Origin: Halochromatium roseum
GTDB taxonomy: Bacteria; Pseudomonadota; Gammaproteobacteria; Chromatiales; Chromatiaceae
Length of the DNA stretch: 64,000 bases
Direction: 5' to 3'
Assembly: GCF_016653315.1 (NCBI RefSeq)
Contig: NZ_NHSH01000065.1
Span: 1-64,000, forward strand
Positions 44,388-53,375 of this stretch are shown one piece after another. The notes under the pieces were generated by a model. The model had not been told where the DNA came from, made no database searches, and worked only from the letters and a program-made list of their open reading frames with translations. Made by a program: the position numbers and the translations under genes. Each line of letters starts with the position of its first letter. Within the stretch, counting starts at the first letter, position 1.

Positions 44388-47225
44388 CTACTGGCGAATC
44401 GTGGCAGCATCCGGCACGCCCCGAGCAAGCTTAAAGTCAAGCTTGAAGTCAGCATAATCGGACAGAAACTGCTGCAAGACCGAAACATACAGCTCAGCAT
44501 TCCCACCCATGAGGGCTAAAGCCGCATCCACATCGAGGGTTAGCAAACCCGCAAGCCGTGGTTGCTCGGCAGCGCCGACGGCAGTTGCTGTTTGCTCAGG
44601 GTCGGCCTGCGCGGTCTGGGCGACAGCAACCGTTGCTGACGGATTATGAGTGGCTGGCAAATAGCATTCTATCCGTGAGAGCAAGTCCCGCGCTGAGATC
44701 GGTTTGCTGAGATGGTCATTCATACCGGCCGTCTGGGACTTGGCGATATCCTCTGGGAAGGCATTCGCGGTCAGCGCGATGATCGGCACCTTGGCATCCA
44801 TGACACGGATACGCTGCGTCGCCTCATAACCGTCCATGACGGGCATCTGCACGTCCATCAGGATCAGATCGAAGCGGTTGCCCGCATGCTTATCGACCGC
44901 CTGCTGCCCATTCTCGGCTGTCTCAATGAGCAGACCCGTGTTGCGCAGAAATCCCAGCACGAGTTCACGGTTGATGAAGTTGTCTTCAACCAGCAGCAGC
45001 CTGCGACCGGCAAACAGCGGCGGCTGTTCGCCAGGCTTAGGCTTAACATCATGGATCTTGCGGAATCCATCTGCCGTAGGTGGTGCGTCGCCATGGCCGT
45101 TAGACTGAAGCTGAAGCGAAAACGGAGGCGGATGAACCAAAGATGCTTCCGGATCAGCCTCTTTAGCATGAGGTTCTTCACGAAAACCATCATCAGGCTC
45201 GGCTTCATCCCGAGCGACCTCGTCACAACTGTCCTCGTCGCAATTGTCCTTAGCATCAACATCCTCAGGACAACCATCCTCATCGAGAACAACCGCCGCC
45301 TCAATGTCGACACTGAAACAGCTGCCTCGGCCTGATTCACTCCACACCTCAATCCGCCCACCCATCAGCGTCACCAGCTGCTGGCTGATGGCCAGCCCCA
45401 AGCCGGTGCCGCCAAAATGCCTGGTGGTGCTGGTGTCGGCCTGGCTGAAGGCCGCAAACAGGCGTCCTTGCTCCTCTGGTGTCATGCCGATGCCGGTATC
45501 CTCAACCTCGAAGCGCAGGCGCCCGGGCGCTGGCTGGCGAACGCGCAGGCGGACCTCTCCGGCTGGGGTGAACTTCACCGCGTTGCTCAACAGATTGGTG
45601 AGCACCTGTGTCAGGCGCAGGCTATCGCCGAGATACATCCGCGCCAGCGCGTCGGGATAGTCGACCACCAGGGCCAGCGCCTTCTCTTGCGCCGCCACCT
45701 CGACCAGCTGCATCACCCGCTCGATCAGCCGCCGCAGATCAAACGGCACCCGCTCGAGCCGCAGCTTGCCGGCCTCCATCTTCGAGAAGTCGAGGATGTC
45801 ATTGAGGATGCCAAGCAAGGACTCCGCCGAGGTCTCGATCATCTGCACATACTTACGCTGCTGTGCTTGCAGTGGGCTTCGCAGCACCAGCTGCGCCATC
45901 CCCAGGATGCCCGTCATCGGGGTGCGCACCTCATGACTCATGTGCGCGAGGAAGCGGCTCTTGGTCTCGGTCTCAGCGCGCGCCTCGGCCGCCTGTGCCG
46001 CCAGGCGCCGCAGCTCAGTGATCCGCTCGGCTAACGCAAACGACAGCAACAACATCTCCAAGGCGCTGCCGATCTGCATCGCATAACGGGTCAAGAAGCT
46101 GGTCGGCACCAAACCGAGGTTACGCGCGCCCAGCAGCGCGGTACCCACTAAGAGGATGGTCCAGGCGAGCATAAAGAAGCGCGCTGAGACCACCCCATTG
46201 CGCCATCCCTGCACACCCGCGCCGACTGCAAATGCCGGAAACAGCAGCCCGGCAATCGAGGTCGCCATGGCGTTGAACTGATGTGGGCTCCAAGGCGCAA
46301 CAATGGCTAGGGCACCAAAGATGACGGCCCAGAGCAGCAGGATGCGATCCGCCCAGGGTGCGTAACGACGCGTATCAAGGAAGATGCGTGAAAAGATGGC
46401 GCCAAACAGGCCGGTCAGGTTGAAGCCCATCACCGTTGCCAGATTGCCCCAAGCCGGCCACCCCGGCCACAGCTCAGCGAAGAACAATCCAGTCCAGGCG
46501 CCCTGCCCCAGCGCCATCGAAGCCACGAAGAGCAGATACCAGAGATAGAGCGGATCGCGCAGCGACAGGTAGAGCAGGCCGTTGTAAGCGAGTAGCGCCA
46601 GCAAGATGCCGAAATAGAGCCCGAGCGCCAAGTTCGACTTCGCCGTCGCAATCTGAAAGGCCTCTGGCTGCCAGAGCAAGGTGCCAAGCGTCAGGCTGCC
46701 TTGATTCTCCGCCCGCAGATAGAGATCCACGGGCTGGCCCGCCGGCAGCTGGAGCGGAAAGACGAAGTTGCGATGCACCGTGGGGCGTTCAGCGAAGGGA
46801 CGCAGATCACCGGCGGCCGCCTGATACAACAGCACCCCGCTGGCCTGATCGACCAAATAGACGCGCACCTCATCCAGGGTCGGAAAGGGCAGCTCCAACA
46901 GCCGCTGCCCACCCCGTGGCGAGAACAGAGACACCTTGACCCACCAGACGGAGGTGTCGTAACCGAGATTCGGGTCTTTGCCCAAGTCCTTGGCCAGGAA
47001 GCGCTCCGAGCCGATCACGGCCTCGAACTCAAGCTCCCCGCGCGGGTCCTCGAGGTACTGGTAATGCGGCCCCAGCGCCAGGTGCTCCTCGGCATCGATC
47101 AGCAGATCGCCAGCCAGGGCGGCCGGCGGCATCAACGCGTTGAGGAGCAGCAGGATGACGACGGATAGAGGACCAAAAGGTGATAGAAATGTGCGTGAGG
47201 TAAAAGACCCCTGGTGCATTGACAC
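44388..47225 (-). CDS. Hybrid sensor histidine kinase (7TM-DISM, HisKA, HATPase, REC, cut HPt)
   Basis: Order of parts: signal peptide, a periplasmic 7TMR-DISM extracellular domain (about 45-190, RGELEFEAVIGSERFLAKDL), seven membrane helices (about 195-400), HisKA with HMSHEVRTPMTGILG (about 428), HATPase with LTNLLSNAVKF and GGTGLGLAIS, a highly acidic linker (about 655-720), a receiver domain with LILMDVQMPVMDGYEAT (REC, from about 742), then the start of an HPt domain (about 895). A TAG then ends the protein two codons before the HPt histidine. Without it, phosphorelay output through HPt is lost unless the stop is read through. Input ligand unknown. Confidence 0.92.
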   Translation of the reverse strand: MSMHQGSFTSRTFLSPFGPLSVVILLLLNALMPPAALAGDLLIDAEEHLALGPHYQYLEDPRGELEFEAVIGSERFLAKDLGKDPNLGYDTSVWWVKVSLFSPRGGQRLLELPFPTLDEVRVYLVDQASGVLLYQAAAGDLRPFAERPTVHRNFVFPLQLPAGQPVDLYLRAENQGSLTLGTLLWQPEAFQIATAKSNLALGLYFGILLALLAYNGLLYLSLRDPLYLWYLLFVASMALGQGAWTGLFFAELWPGWPAWGNLATVMGFNLTGLFGAIFSRIFLDTRRYAPWADRILLLWAVIFGALAIVAPWSPHQFNAMATSIAGLLFPAFAVGAGVQGWRNGVVSARFFMLAWTILLVGTALLGARNLGLVPTSFLTRYAMQIGSALEMLLLSFALAERITELRRLAAQAAEARAETETKSRFLAHMSHEVRTPMTGILGMAQLVLRSPLQAQQRKYVQMIETSAESLLGILNDILDFSKMEAGKLRLERVPFDLRRLIERVMQLVEVAAQEKALALVVDYPDALARMYLGDSLRLTQVLTNLLSNAVKFTPAGEVRLRVRQPAPGRLRFEVEDTGIGMTPEEQGRLFAAFSQADTSTTRHFGGTGLGLAISQQLVTLMGGRIEVWSESGRGSCFSVDIEAAVVLDEDGCPEDVDAKDNCDEDSCDEVARDEAEPDDGFREEPHAKEADPEASLVHPPPFSLQLQSNGHGDAPPTADGFRKIHDVKPKPGEQPPLFAGRRLLLVEDNFINRELVLGFLRNTGLLIETAENGQQAVDKHAGNRFDLILMDVQMPVMDGYEATQRIRVMDAKVPIIALTANAFPEDIAKSQTAGMNDHLSKPISARDLLSRIECYLPATHNPSATVAVAQTAQADPEQTATAVGAAEQPRLAGLLTLDVDAALALMGGNAELYVSVLQQFLSDYADFKLDFKLARGVPDAATIRQ

Positions 47226-47472
47226 TTCTTAATCAATTCCTGAATGTAGCCTGAATCATAAACCCGTTGCCCATCATACGCATGGATGCGAAGCGCTGCC
47301 GGCCGCCGCGCGCTTTGGCAGCGCGCATTCGCACACCCCTGATCTGCTAGGCTAGGTCAATGTACCGGCTTGCCCAAGGTCACAGCCATGATTCCTAGCG
47401 CACCGCACAGGCTTGAGCCAAACCCGGCTAGGCACTAAAACCCCGTGTACGAACTCGACCCCTGATCACCCC

Positions 47473-47716
47473 ATGGCAGAGACTCCAGACCAACGCCCCG
47501 AGCTGATCCTGATGGACATCCAGATGCCGGTTCTGGATGGCTACCAGGCTGCCCGCCAGATCCGCACCCTACGATGCCGAGATGCCGATCATCGCGCTGA
47601 CCGCTGACGCCGACGCTATCGAAAAGTCCCTGGCAGCCGGCATGAATGCTCACCTCAACAAGCCGATCGACATCCGCCAGTTGAAGGCACTGCTGCGCCG
47701 TTTCCTGCTGCAGTAA
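47473..47716 (+). pseudogene. Frameshifted receiver-domain fragment
   Basis: PELILMDIQMPVLDGYQAAR (with the phospho-Asp) is in one frame up to about 47570. The continuation EMPIIALTADADAIEKSLAA, AGMNAHLNKPIDIRQLK and a TAA at 47714 is in another. Together they make the second half of a REC domain of a hybrid kinase; the first half and kinase part are missing. The stretch 47226-47472 has no gene. Confidence 0.8.
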
Positions 47717-47743
47717 CCGAGGCACGAGCAGGCTGCAGCCAGC

Positions 47744-48769
47744 ATGACTGAATCACCAAACCCGATGATTGGCATCTCCATCTGTGCGATGGAGACATGC
47801 TGAAGACCGTGATTGCGGACACCGCTCGTTGTTTCGCGCGAGCCATTGTGATGCCCAACTTAAAGCTGCCGGTGACCACCGTGGCCCAGGCCGAGGCCTA
47901 TCGCAGGCGCATTCTGGCGGCGGTTCCTGAGGGCATGACCTTCGATCCGCTGATGACACTGTACTTGACCGACAACACCTCGCCTGACGAGATCCGCCGG
48001 GCCAAGGCTTCAGGCTCGATCTATGCGGTCAAGGTTTATCCAGCGGGTGCAACGACCCATTCCGACGCCGGGGTTCGGGACCTGAGCAAGGTTGATGCGG
48101 TGTTCGAGACCATGCAGGAGGTCGATCTTCCGCTGTTGCTGCACGGCGAAGTCACCGACCGGGATATCGATGTCTTCGACCAAGAAGCGGTGTTTATCGA
48201 GCGGCATTTACAGCAGATCAATACACGGTTTCCGTCCCTGCGCACCGTGCTCAAGCACGTCACGACCCAAGACGCGGTCGACTACGTGCTGGAGGCCTCT
48301 GAGCGGGTCGCAGCAACCATCACCGTGCATCATCTGTTACTGAATCGCAATGCGATCTTCGATGGGGGTTTGCGGCCGTATCATTACTGCCTGCCGCTGC
48401 TCAAGCGCGAAACCCATCGTCAGGCCTTGGTGAAGGCGGCCACCAGCGGTATGCCCAAGTTTTTTTCTCGGGACGGATTCGGCACCGCATCCAAAAAACA
48501 CCAAGGAGTCGGGTTGCGGCTGTGCCGGCATCTACAGTGCGCCGGCGGCGATTGAGCTGTATGCCGAGGTCTTCGCCGACGCCGGGGCATTGGATCGACT
48601 CGAAGGCTTCGCGAGTTTCCATGGTCCGGATTTCTACGGCCTGCCCAGGAATGACGACAAGATTACCCTTGAAGCCGATGCTTGGTCGGTGCCCAAGCGG
48701 ATCAGCACAGGGTTGGACGAGATCGTGCCATTGCGCGCCGGGACCGAAGTCGCCTGGCGACTGGTTTGA
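47744..48769 (+). pseudogene. pyrC: Frameshifted dihydroorotase (class II, E. coli type)
   Basis: Full-length similarity to E. coli PyrC is visible but split over frames. ATG ACT GAA TCA starts at 47744, a frame change near 47757 is needed to reach KPDDWHLHL, and the main part runs from 47797 to 48460 ([38 protein letters not shown]). A run of seven Ts at 48460-48466 then shifts the frame; the rest ([20 protein letters not shown] onward to VAWRLV and TGA at 48767) is in the next frame. The metal-site motif reads HLHLCD where HLHLRD is expected, so the substrate-binding arginine is lost. Three lesions argue for a dead gene. Confidence 0.85.
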
Positions 48770-48852
48770 ATCGCTGAAACGGCCATGGAGCTGCGCTGGC
48801 CGCGCCCTCCGCCATTGAGGGTAGACCCAAGAGTCGCCTCATCAACCACAAG

Positions 48853-48878
48853 AATTTTCCGTGTTTCACCGGAAAATT
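48853..48878. terminator. Nine-base perfect hairpin downstream of pyrC pseudogene
   Basis: AATTTTCCG pairs with CGGAAAATT around an 8-base loop. It is AT-rich, without a long T tract. It lies between the pyrC remnant and the CheW gene and may act as a terminator or transcript end; the function is inferred from its place. A TATTAT element follows at 48893. Confidence 0.45.
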
Positions 48879-48975
48879 GTTAAGATTAAGCCTATTATGA
48901 AGCGCTAACGGCGCGTGGAGCCACTCTCGCCCTTTTTACCGCTCGGGGACGCGGGCGCCGATAACTGAGGCATCA

Positions 48976-49809
48976 ATGATGATCGTGTCCGATACCGACG
49001 ACTCTCCCTGGGTAGTGTTCGAGCTGCAATCGCAACTCTACGCGATCAACACCCGACACGTCCGCGAGATGATCGAGATCCCCAAGCACACGGTGCTGCC
49101 CGAGGCCGCCAGCGACATCCGGGGCGTGATCGACCTGCGCGGAGAGATCGCCGTGCTCCTCGATACCCGTCAACGCTTGGGTATGGCCTCACTGGAGCAG
49201 GAAACGCACGCGCTCATCGATCTGCTCGAGGCGCGCGAGCAGGACCACGTCAACTGGCTCGAGGCGCTTGAGACTGCATTGCGCGAAGAGAGCACCTTTC
49301 ATCTAACGACCGACCCTCATCGCTGCGCATTTGGACAGTGGTATGACCACTTCCACACTGATAACCCCCTTCTACAGAACCAGCTACAGGCGTTTGACAA
49401 GCCACACAAAGCCCTTCATGCCTTAGGCGTGGACTTGATCCGCATGAGCGAAAACGGAGAGCGCGAGCTGGCCTTGCACCGCCTCGAACAGGCCCGCGGC
49501 TCGACGCTGAAGCGACTCAAAGCCCTGTTCGCCGAAACCCGAGCGTTCCTCCGCGCAAGCGTTCGGGAAATTGCGCTGGTCTTGGACTGGGATGGGCAGC
49601 TCGTTGCGCTGAGTGTGGACAAGGTCACTGCGGTGGAATACCTGGACGAAGAGGGGCGCCAGAGCGCTCCCGACATGGGGGAAGTGGGCACGCGCTGCGT
49701 CAACGAGATCGGCCGACGCAAAGACAGCGAACAGATGGTGCAACTGCTCGACCTCGAGGCGCTGCTGTTACCGCTGCGCTCATCCCAAGCCTTGGGTCTC
49801 GCTGCCTAA
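48976..49809 (+). CDS. CheW coupling protein with an inserted zinc-binding CZB domain
   Basis: Residues 10-75 are the first half of a CheW domain (WVVFELQSQLYAINTRHVRE, GVIDLRGEIAVLLDTRQRLG). A CZB domain is inserted at about 80-190, with His91 (HVNW), Cys117 (RCAFGQWY), then HFH and KPHKALH supplying the zinc ligands of the HxW / CxxGxW / HxxxH pattern. The second CheW half follows from about 195 (REIALVLDWDGQLVALSVDK). CheW links chemoreceptors to CheA; CZB senses zinc or hypochlorite-type oxidants. No che genes are adjacent. Such fusions exist but are a minority architecture. Confidence 0.88.
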   Translation: MMIVSDTDDSPWVVFELQSQLYAINTRHVREMIEIPKHTVLPEAASDIRGVIDLRGEIAVLLDTRQRLGMASLEQETHALIDLLEAREQDHVNWLEALETALREESTFHLTTDPHRCAFGQWYDHFHTDNPLLQNQLQAFDKPHKALHALGVDLIRMSENGERELALHRLEQARGSTLKRLKALFAETRAFLRASVREIALVLDWDGQLVALSVDKVTAVEYLDEEGRQSAPDMGEVGTRCVNEIGRRKDSEQMVQLLDLEALLLPLRSSQALGLAA

Positions 49810-49912
49810 CGAGCAAACGACGCCGGGCGATGGCGATCCCGTGACTGGCGCTTGGGCGGATAAACTGGACAGTTCCGCCTCTATCAGCGCCTGTCCGCTC
49901 GGTCTTCCCCGG

Positions 49913-50758
49913 TCAGCGCCTCGGCACCGCTTCAACCAGACTCGCGGTATACGACTCGCGCGGAGCACGCAGGATATCAGCCGTCTGACCCTGCTCGATG
50001 ATTCGACCCTGGTGCATGACAGAGACCTGTTCACACAGGCGCTCGACCACAGCAAGGTCGTGCGAAATGAACAGATAGCTCAGCCCAAGCTCACGCCTGA
50101 GTTCAACCAGCAGATTCAGGATCTGTGCCTGCAGCGAGAGGTCGAGCGCCGATACCGGCTCGTCCAAGATGAGTAGCTTAGGCGCACCGAGCAATGCCCT
50201 TGCGAGCGCGACGCGCTGCGCCTGACCGCCGGAGAGCTGATGCGCGAAACGCTCTAGCATCGCACTGCTCAAGCCAACCTGATCCGCAACCTCGCGGATA
50301 CGCCGCTGCTGTGCGCGACGATCGCGCCCGATCTCAGAGCCGCGAGCAAGCCCAGACAGACTGCTACTCAGGATGCGACCCACCCGCCGCCGCGGATTCA
50401 GCGCCGTGGTCGGGTTCTGGAAAACATATTGCAATTCGCGCCGCCAACGCGCGCGCTCAGCCTCGTCGAAGGTAGCAAGCGTCCGTCCCTGCCAGCGCAC
50501 CTTGCCGCTGCTCGCCGTGGTCAGTCCGGCAGCGATCCGCGCCAGCGTCGTCTTGCCACTGCCGGACTCGCCCACCAAGCCAACCGCTGCGCCCTCTGGG
50601 ATAAGCAGATCGGTCGGCTGCAGAACCGTTTGCCAGCGCTGACCGGCGCCCAAGAGCGCCCGCCATCCACTTCCAGCCGGGTAACGCTTTCCGACGCGCT
50701 GCAGTTCCAATAGAGGCGCTAGCAACGGCTGGTCATCCGCATCAGTCTCGGTCAGCAT
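49913..50758 (-). CDS. Oligopeptide-type ABC transporter ATP-binding protein (OppF/DppF-like)
   Basis: Walker A GESGSGKTT, signature LSGGQAQRVALARAL, Walker B LLILDEPVSALD and the switch His are in place. The C-terminal HP-type tail ends with SYTASLVEAVPRR. At 281 residues it is a short OppF-like subunit, lacking the Cys-rich C-terminal extension that its partner ATPase has. It is the last gene of the row SBP-permease-permease/ATPase-ATPase on the - strand, about 60 bases after the fused protein. Confidence 0.92.
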   Translation of the reverse strand: MLTETDADDQPLLAPLLELQRVGKRYPAGSGWRALLGAGQRWQTVLQPTDLLIPEGAAVGLVGESGSGKTTLARIAAGLTTASSGKVRWQGRTLATFDEAERARWRRELQYVFQNPTTALNPRRRVGRILSSSLSGLARGSEIGRDRRAQQRRIREVADQVGLSSAMLERFAHQLSGGQAQRVALARALLGAPKLLILDEPVSALDLSLQAQILNLLVELRRELGLSYLFISHDLAVVERLCEQVSVMHQGRIIEQGQTADILRAPRESYTASLVEAVPRR

Positions 50759-50819
50759 GAGAGTAAAGCCCTCATCGAGAAGCCCTTATCGAGAAGCCAA
50801 GCCTATAAACCGCGCGTCA

Positions 50820-53354
50820 TCAGTCTGAGCGCAGCAGCGGGAACCAACAGCGCACCCAATGATGATCTTGCCACCGCTCGAGTCCTGGCTCCTGTTCTTC
50901 ACATCTGGGCTGCGCGTTCGGACAGCGATCTGCGAAGCGACAGCCGCCAAAGCCATCCGCCGCACCGTTGAGGCCCACCACGCGCGGCGCCGGCGGCTGA
51001 CCGGGAATAGCGGCGAGCGGTTTCTCTGGCCGCCCCAGCTCAGGCGAGCAGGCCAGCAGTGCCGCAGTGTAAGGATGCGCCGGTGCACGCAACAGTTGCT
51101 CGAGCGGTGCGTCCTCGACCAAACGTCCGGCGTAGAGCACGAGCACCCGCTCGCAGAGACTAGCGACCAGCGCCAGATCATGGCTGACAAAGAGCAGCGC
51201 GCGATCGCGGCTGCGGCTCAGCCGATCCAGTACCTCAATGATCTCGGCTTGGACGGTAACATCCAGCGCCGTGGTCGCTTCATCGGCGATCAACAGATCA
51301 GGCTCATGAGCCAACGCCATCGCGATCACGACACGCTGGCGCTGGCCGCCCGAGAGTTCATGCGGGAAACGCCGCTGAATACCTCGCACCTGATCCAGCC
51401 CGACCATCGCCAGCAGCGCCTTGACGCGGGCACCGACGTCCGACAGGGTCTCCGGCTTGCTAACCCCGGCTGAGGCGCCGGTCAGGCGTTTACTCCCAAG
51501 ACCGACGTTTGCAGAGGAACCTGCATCTGCATCTGAACCTGCAACCGCCTTAGCACGATCGCGAGCGGTAGACTCAAAGCTCGCCTGCTGCGCGACCAGA
51601 TGGGCTTGGATCGCCCCGCGCAGCTGATCACCAATCCGCAGCAGTGGGTCCAGCGCATCGAGCGGCTCCTGCGGGATGTAGGCGATACGCCGGCCGCGCA
51701 GATCGCGCAGAGATTCTGCATCGAGCCCGAGCAGCTCATTACCATCGAAACGCACCGCGCCCTCTAGCCCGCCACCGGGCGGCGCGAAGCCGAGCAGGGC
51801 CAGCGCCGTCAGACTCTTGCCAGAGCCTGATTCACCCACAAGGCCGACCCGCTCGCCGGCCTGTAGACGCAGCTCGAGCCGATCAACGGCAATCGCCGGG
51901 CCGCACTGACCTGGCACCAGCACCGACAGCGCATTCACCTCGAGCAGTGCTGGCTGAGACGCAGTTCCTAGGCGGCCCGAGACATTGGCCCAAGCATCGG
52001 CGTGCTGATCATAAGATTGATCGACAGATTTAAGAGCAAGCCCATCAGCAACCGCATTCCCAGCTGCAACAGCGGAAGCGTCGGTATGAGCAAGCGCAGC
52101 GAACAGGGAAGAACCATTCCTGATCGCAGCATCGGCAAATGCGCCCTGATGGCAGTCATCTCGATGGCTCACATCCTGGAGAGCATCCGAAATCGAACCT
52201 TTAACCGAGCCTCTTTCAGAGCCTCTGTCAGAGCCTTCTTCCGAGCCTTTTTCCGAGCCTTCGCCGCGGTCTTTGGCTCGGTCTTTGCGCCGGACAGCGC
52301 GGTCGTGCAAGCGCGGATCGAGCAGATCACGCAGCGCGTCACCAAACAGATTGATCCCAACCACCAGCATCAAGATCACCATCCCCGGCAGCACGGCGAC
52401 CCGCGGATAGGTGGTCAGAAACTCACGGCCCTCGCCGAGCATCGCGCCGAGGTCAGCATCCGGTGGCTGCACCCCGAGACCGAGAAAACTCAGGCCAGCC
52501 GTCTCCAGGACCATCCAGCCGAGCGTGGTGGTCATCAGCAACAGCAGTGTTGGAACCAGATTCGGCAGCACCTCGACGACGATGATCCAGGGCTCGCGAT
52601 GACCGGCCAGCCGAGCCGCGTCGATATAGGCCTGGTGCCGAATCTCGAGCACTGCGCCGCGCACCGCACGCGCGAAGAACGGCACATTGGCAATCGCGAT
52701 CGCCAGCATCGCATTGCTGAGCCCCGGCCCCAACGCGGCAACAATCGCGAGCGCCAGCAACAGATACGGGAAAGCCATCAGCACATCGACACCGCGCATC
52801 AACAGCGCATCGGTCAGACGGCCGAAGAAGCCCGCCAAGAGGCCGATCAGCGAACCAATCACCGCTGCAGTCAGCGTTGCCAGCACACCGACGAGGATGC
52901 TTGAGCGGGCGCCCCAGATGAGTCGCGAGAGCAGATCTCGGCCTAGCGCATCGGTCCCCAGCCAGTGTCCAGGTGCCGCAACCGGCAGCATGCGCAGCGC
53001 CGGCTCGGTCAGGGTGGGATCAGCCAGCGGGAGCCAGGGTGCAATCAGCGCAGGAGACAAGACGAGCGCCAGCAGACCGGGTCCGAGCAGCGCACCGCGA
53101 TGGCGCTGCCAGCCTGACCAGTGCATGCTCATCACAGCCTGGACCCAACAGATAGAGAACAAGCCCGCGAACAAACCCGCGAAAAAGCCCGCAAGCAAGC
53201 CCGCAAGCAAGCCCGCAAGCAAGCCCGCAAGCAAGCCCGCGACCGCTGCGAGCTGTATCGCCATCCTCGCTGATCGCCAAACGGCATCGATCGACCATGG
53301 CCCAAAGTCGTGCGCTTGTGCTGTCCATACGTCATCGCGAATGACTAGAGCCAA
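50820..53354 (-). CDS. Fused ABC permease (DppC-like) and ATPase (DppD-like)
   Basis: The N-terminal half is a DppC-type permease (HWLGTDALGRDLLSRLIWGA and the EAA loop in AARLAGHREPWIIVVEVLPN). The C-terminal half is an OppD-type ATPase: GESGSGKSL, HELSGGQRQRVVIAMAL, DLLIADEATTALDV and the Cys-rich end GGCRFADRCPNAQPRC. They are joined by about 120 disordered residues with GSE/GSD repeats. A GLLAGLLAGLLAGLLA repeat extends the N-terminal membrane segment. It supplies one permease and one ATPase of a peptide or nickel-type importer. The ATPase half has another loose insertion (SDADAGSSANVGLGSK). Confidence 0.92.
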   Translation of the reverse strand: MALVIRDDVWTAQAHDFGPWSIDAVWRSARMAIQLAAVAGLLAGLLAGLLAGLLAGFFAGLFAGLFSICWVQAVMSMHWSGWQRHRGALLGPGLLALVLSPALIAPWLPLADPTLTEPALRMLPVAAPGHWLGTDALGRDLLSRLIWGARSSILVGVLATLTAAVIGSLIGLLAGFFGRLTDALLMRGVDVLMAFPYLLLALAIVAALGPGLSNAMLAIAIANVPFFARAVRGAVLEIRHQAYIDAARLAGHREPWIIVVEVLPNLVPTLLLLMTTTLGWMVLETAGLSFLGLGVQPPDADLGAMLGEGREFLTTYPRVAVLPGMVILMLVVGINLFGDALRDLLDPRLHDRAVRRKDRAKDRGEGSEKGSEEGSDRGSERGSVKGSISDALQDVSHRDDCHQGAFADAAIRNGSSLFAALAHTDASAVAAGNAVADGLALKSVDQSYDQHADAWANVSGRLGTASQPALLEVNALSVLVPGQCGPAIAVDRLELRLQAGERVGLVGESGSGKSLTALALLGFAPPGGGLEGAVRFDGNELLGLDAESLRDLRGRRIAYIPQEPLDALDPLLRIGDQLRGAIQAHLVAQQASFESTARDRAKAVAGSDADAGSSANVGLGSKRLTGASAGVSKPETLSDVGARVKALLAMVGLDQVRGIQRRFPHELSGGQRQRVVIAMALAHEPDLLIADEATTALDVTVQAEIIEVLDRLSRSRDRALLFVSHDLALVASLCERVLVLYAGRLVEDAPLEQLLRAPAHPYTAALLACSPELGRPEKPLAAIPGQPPAPRVVGLNGAADGFGGCRFADRCPNAQPRCEEQEPGLERWQDHHWVRCWFPLLRSD
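52195..52266. repeat. Six degenerate 12-base repeats in the permease/ATPase linker
   Basis: Units of the form GAGCCTCTTTCA, GAGCCTCTGTCA, GAGCCTTCTTCC and GAGCCTTTTTCC follow each other in frame. On the coding strand they give the GSE/GSD/GSV linker. Confidence 0.85.
53161..53244. repeat. Seven 12-base repeats coding GLLA tetrapeptides
   Basis: The unit AAGCCCGCAAGC is present four times perfectly, flanked by three variants. It stays in frame and lengthens the N-terminal hydrophobic segment of the fused permease, so its copy number could vary without breaking the gene. Confidence 0.92.
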
Positions 53355-53375
53355 CGCTGCTCGATAGCGCGCCCA

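Noticed and set aside
48957-48964. GCCGATAA, identical to the -10 half of a sigma-28 (flagellar) promoter, just before the CheW-CZB gene.
   Set aside because: There is no TAAA-type -35 at the right distance and the start site would fall almost on the ATG.
52002-52904. A 300-codon open frame on + opposite the fused permease/ATPase gene.
   Set aside because: Antisense shadow of the repeat-rich linker and permease; no recognisable protein character.
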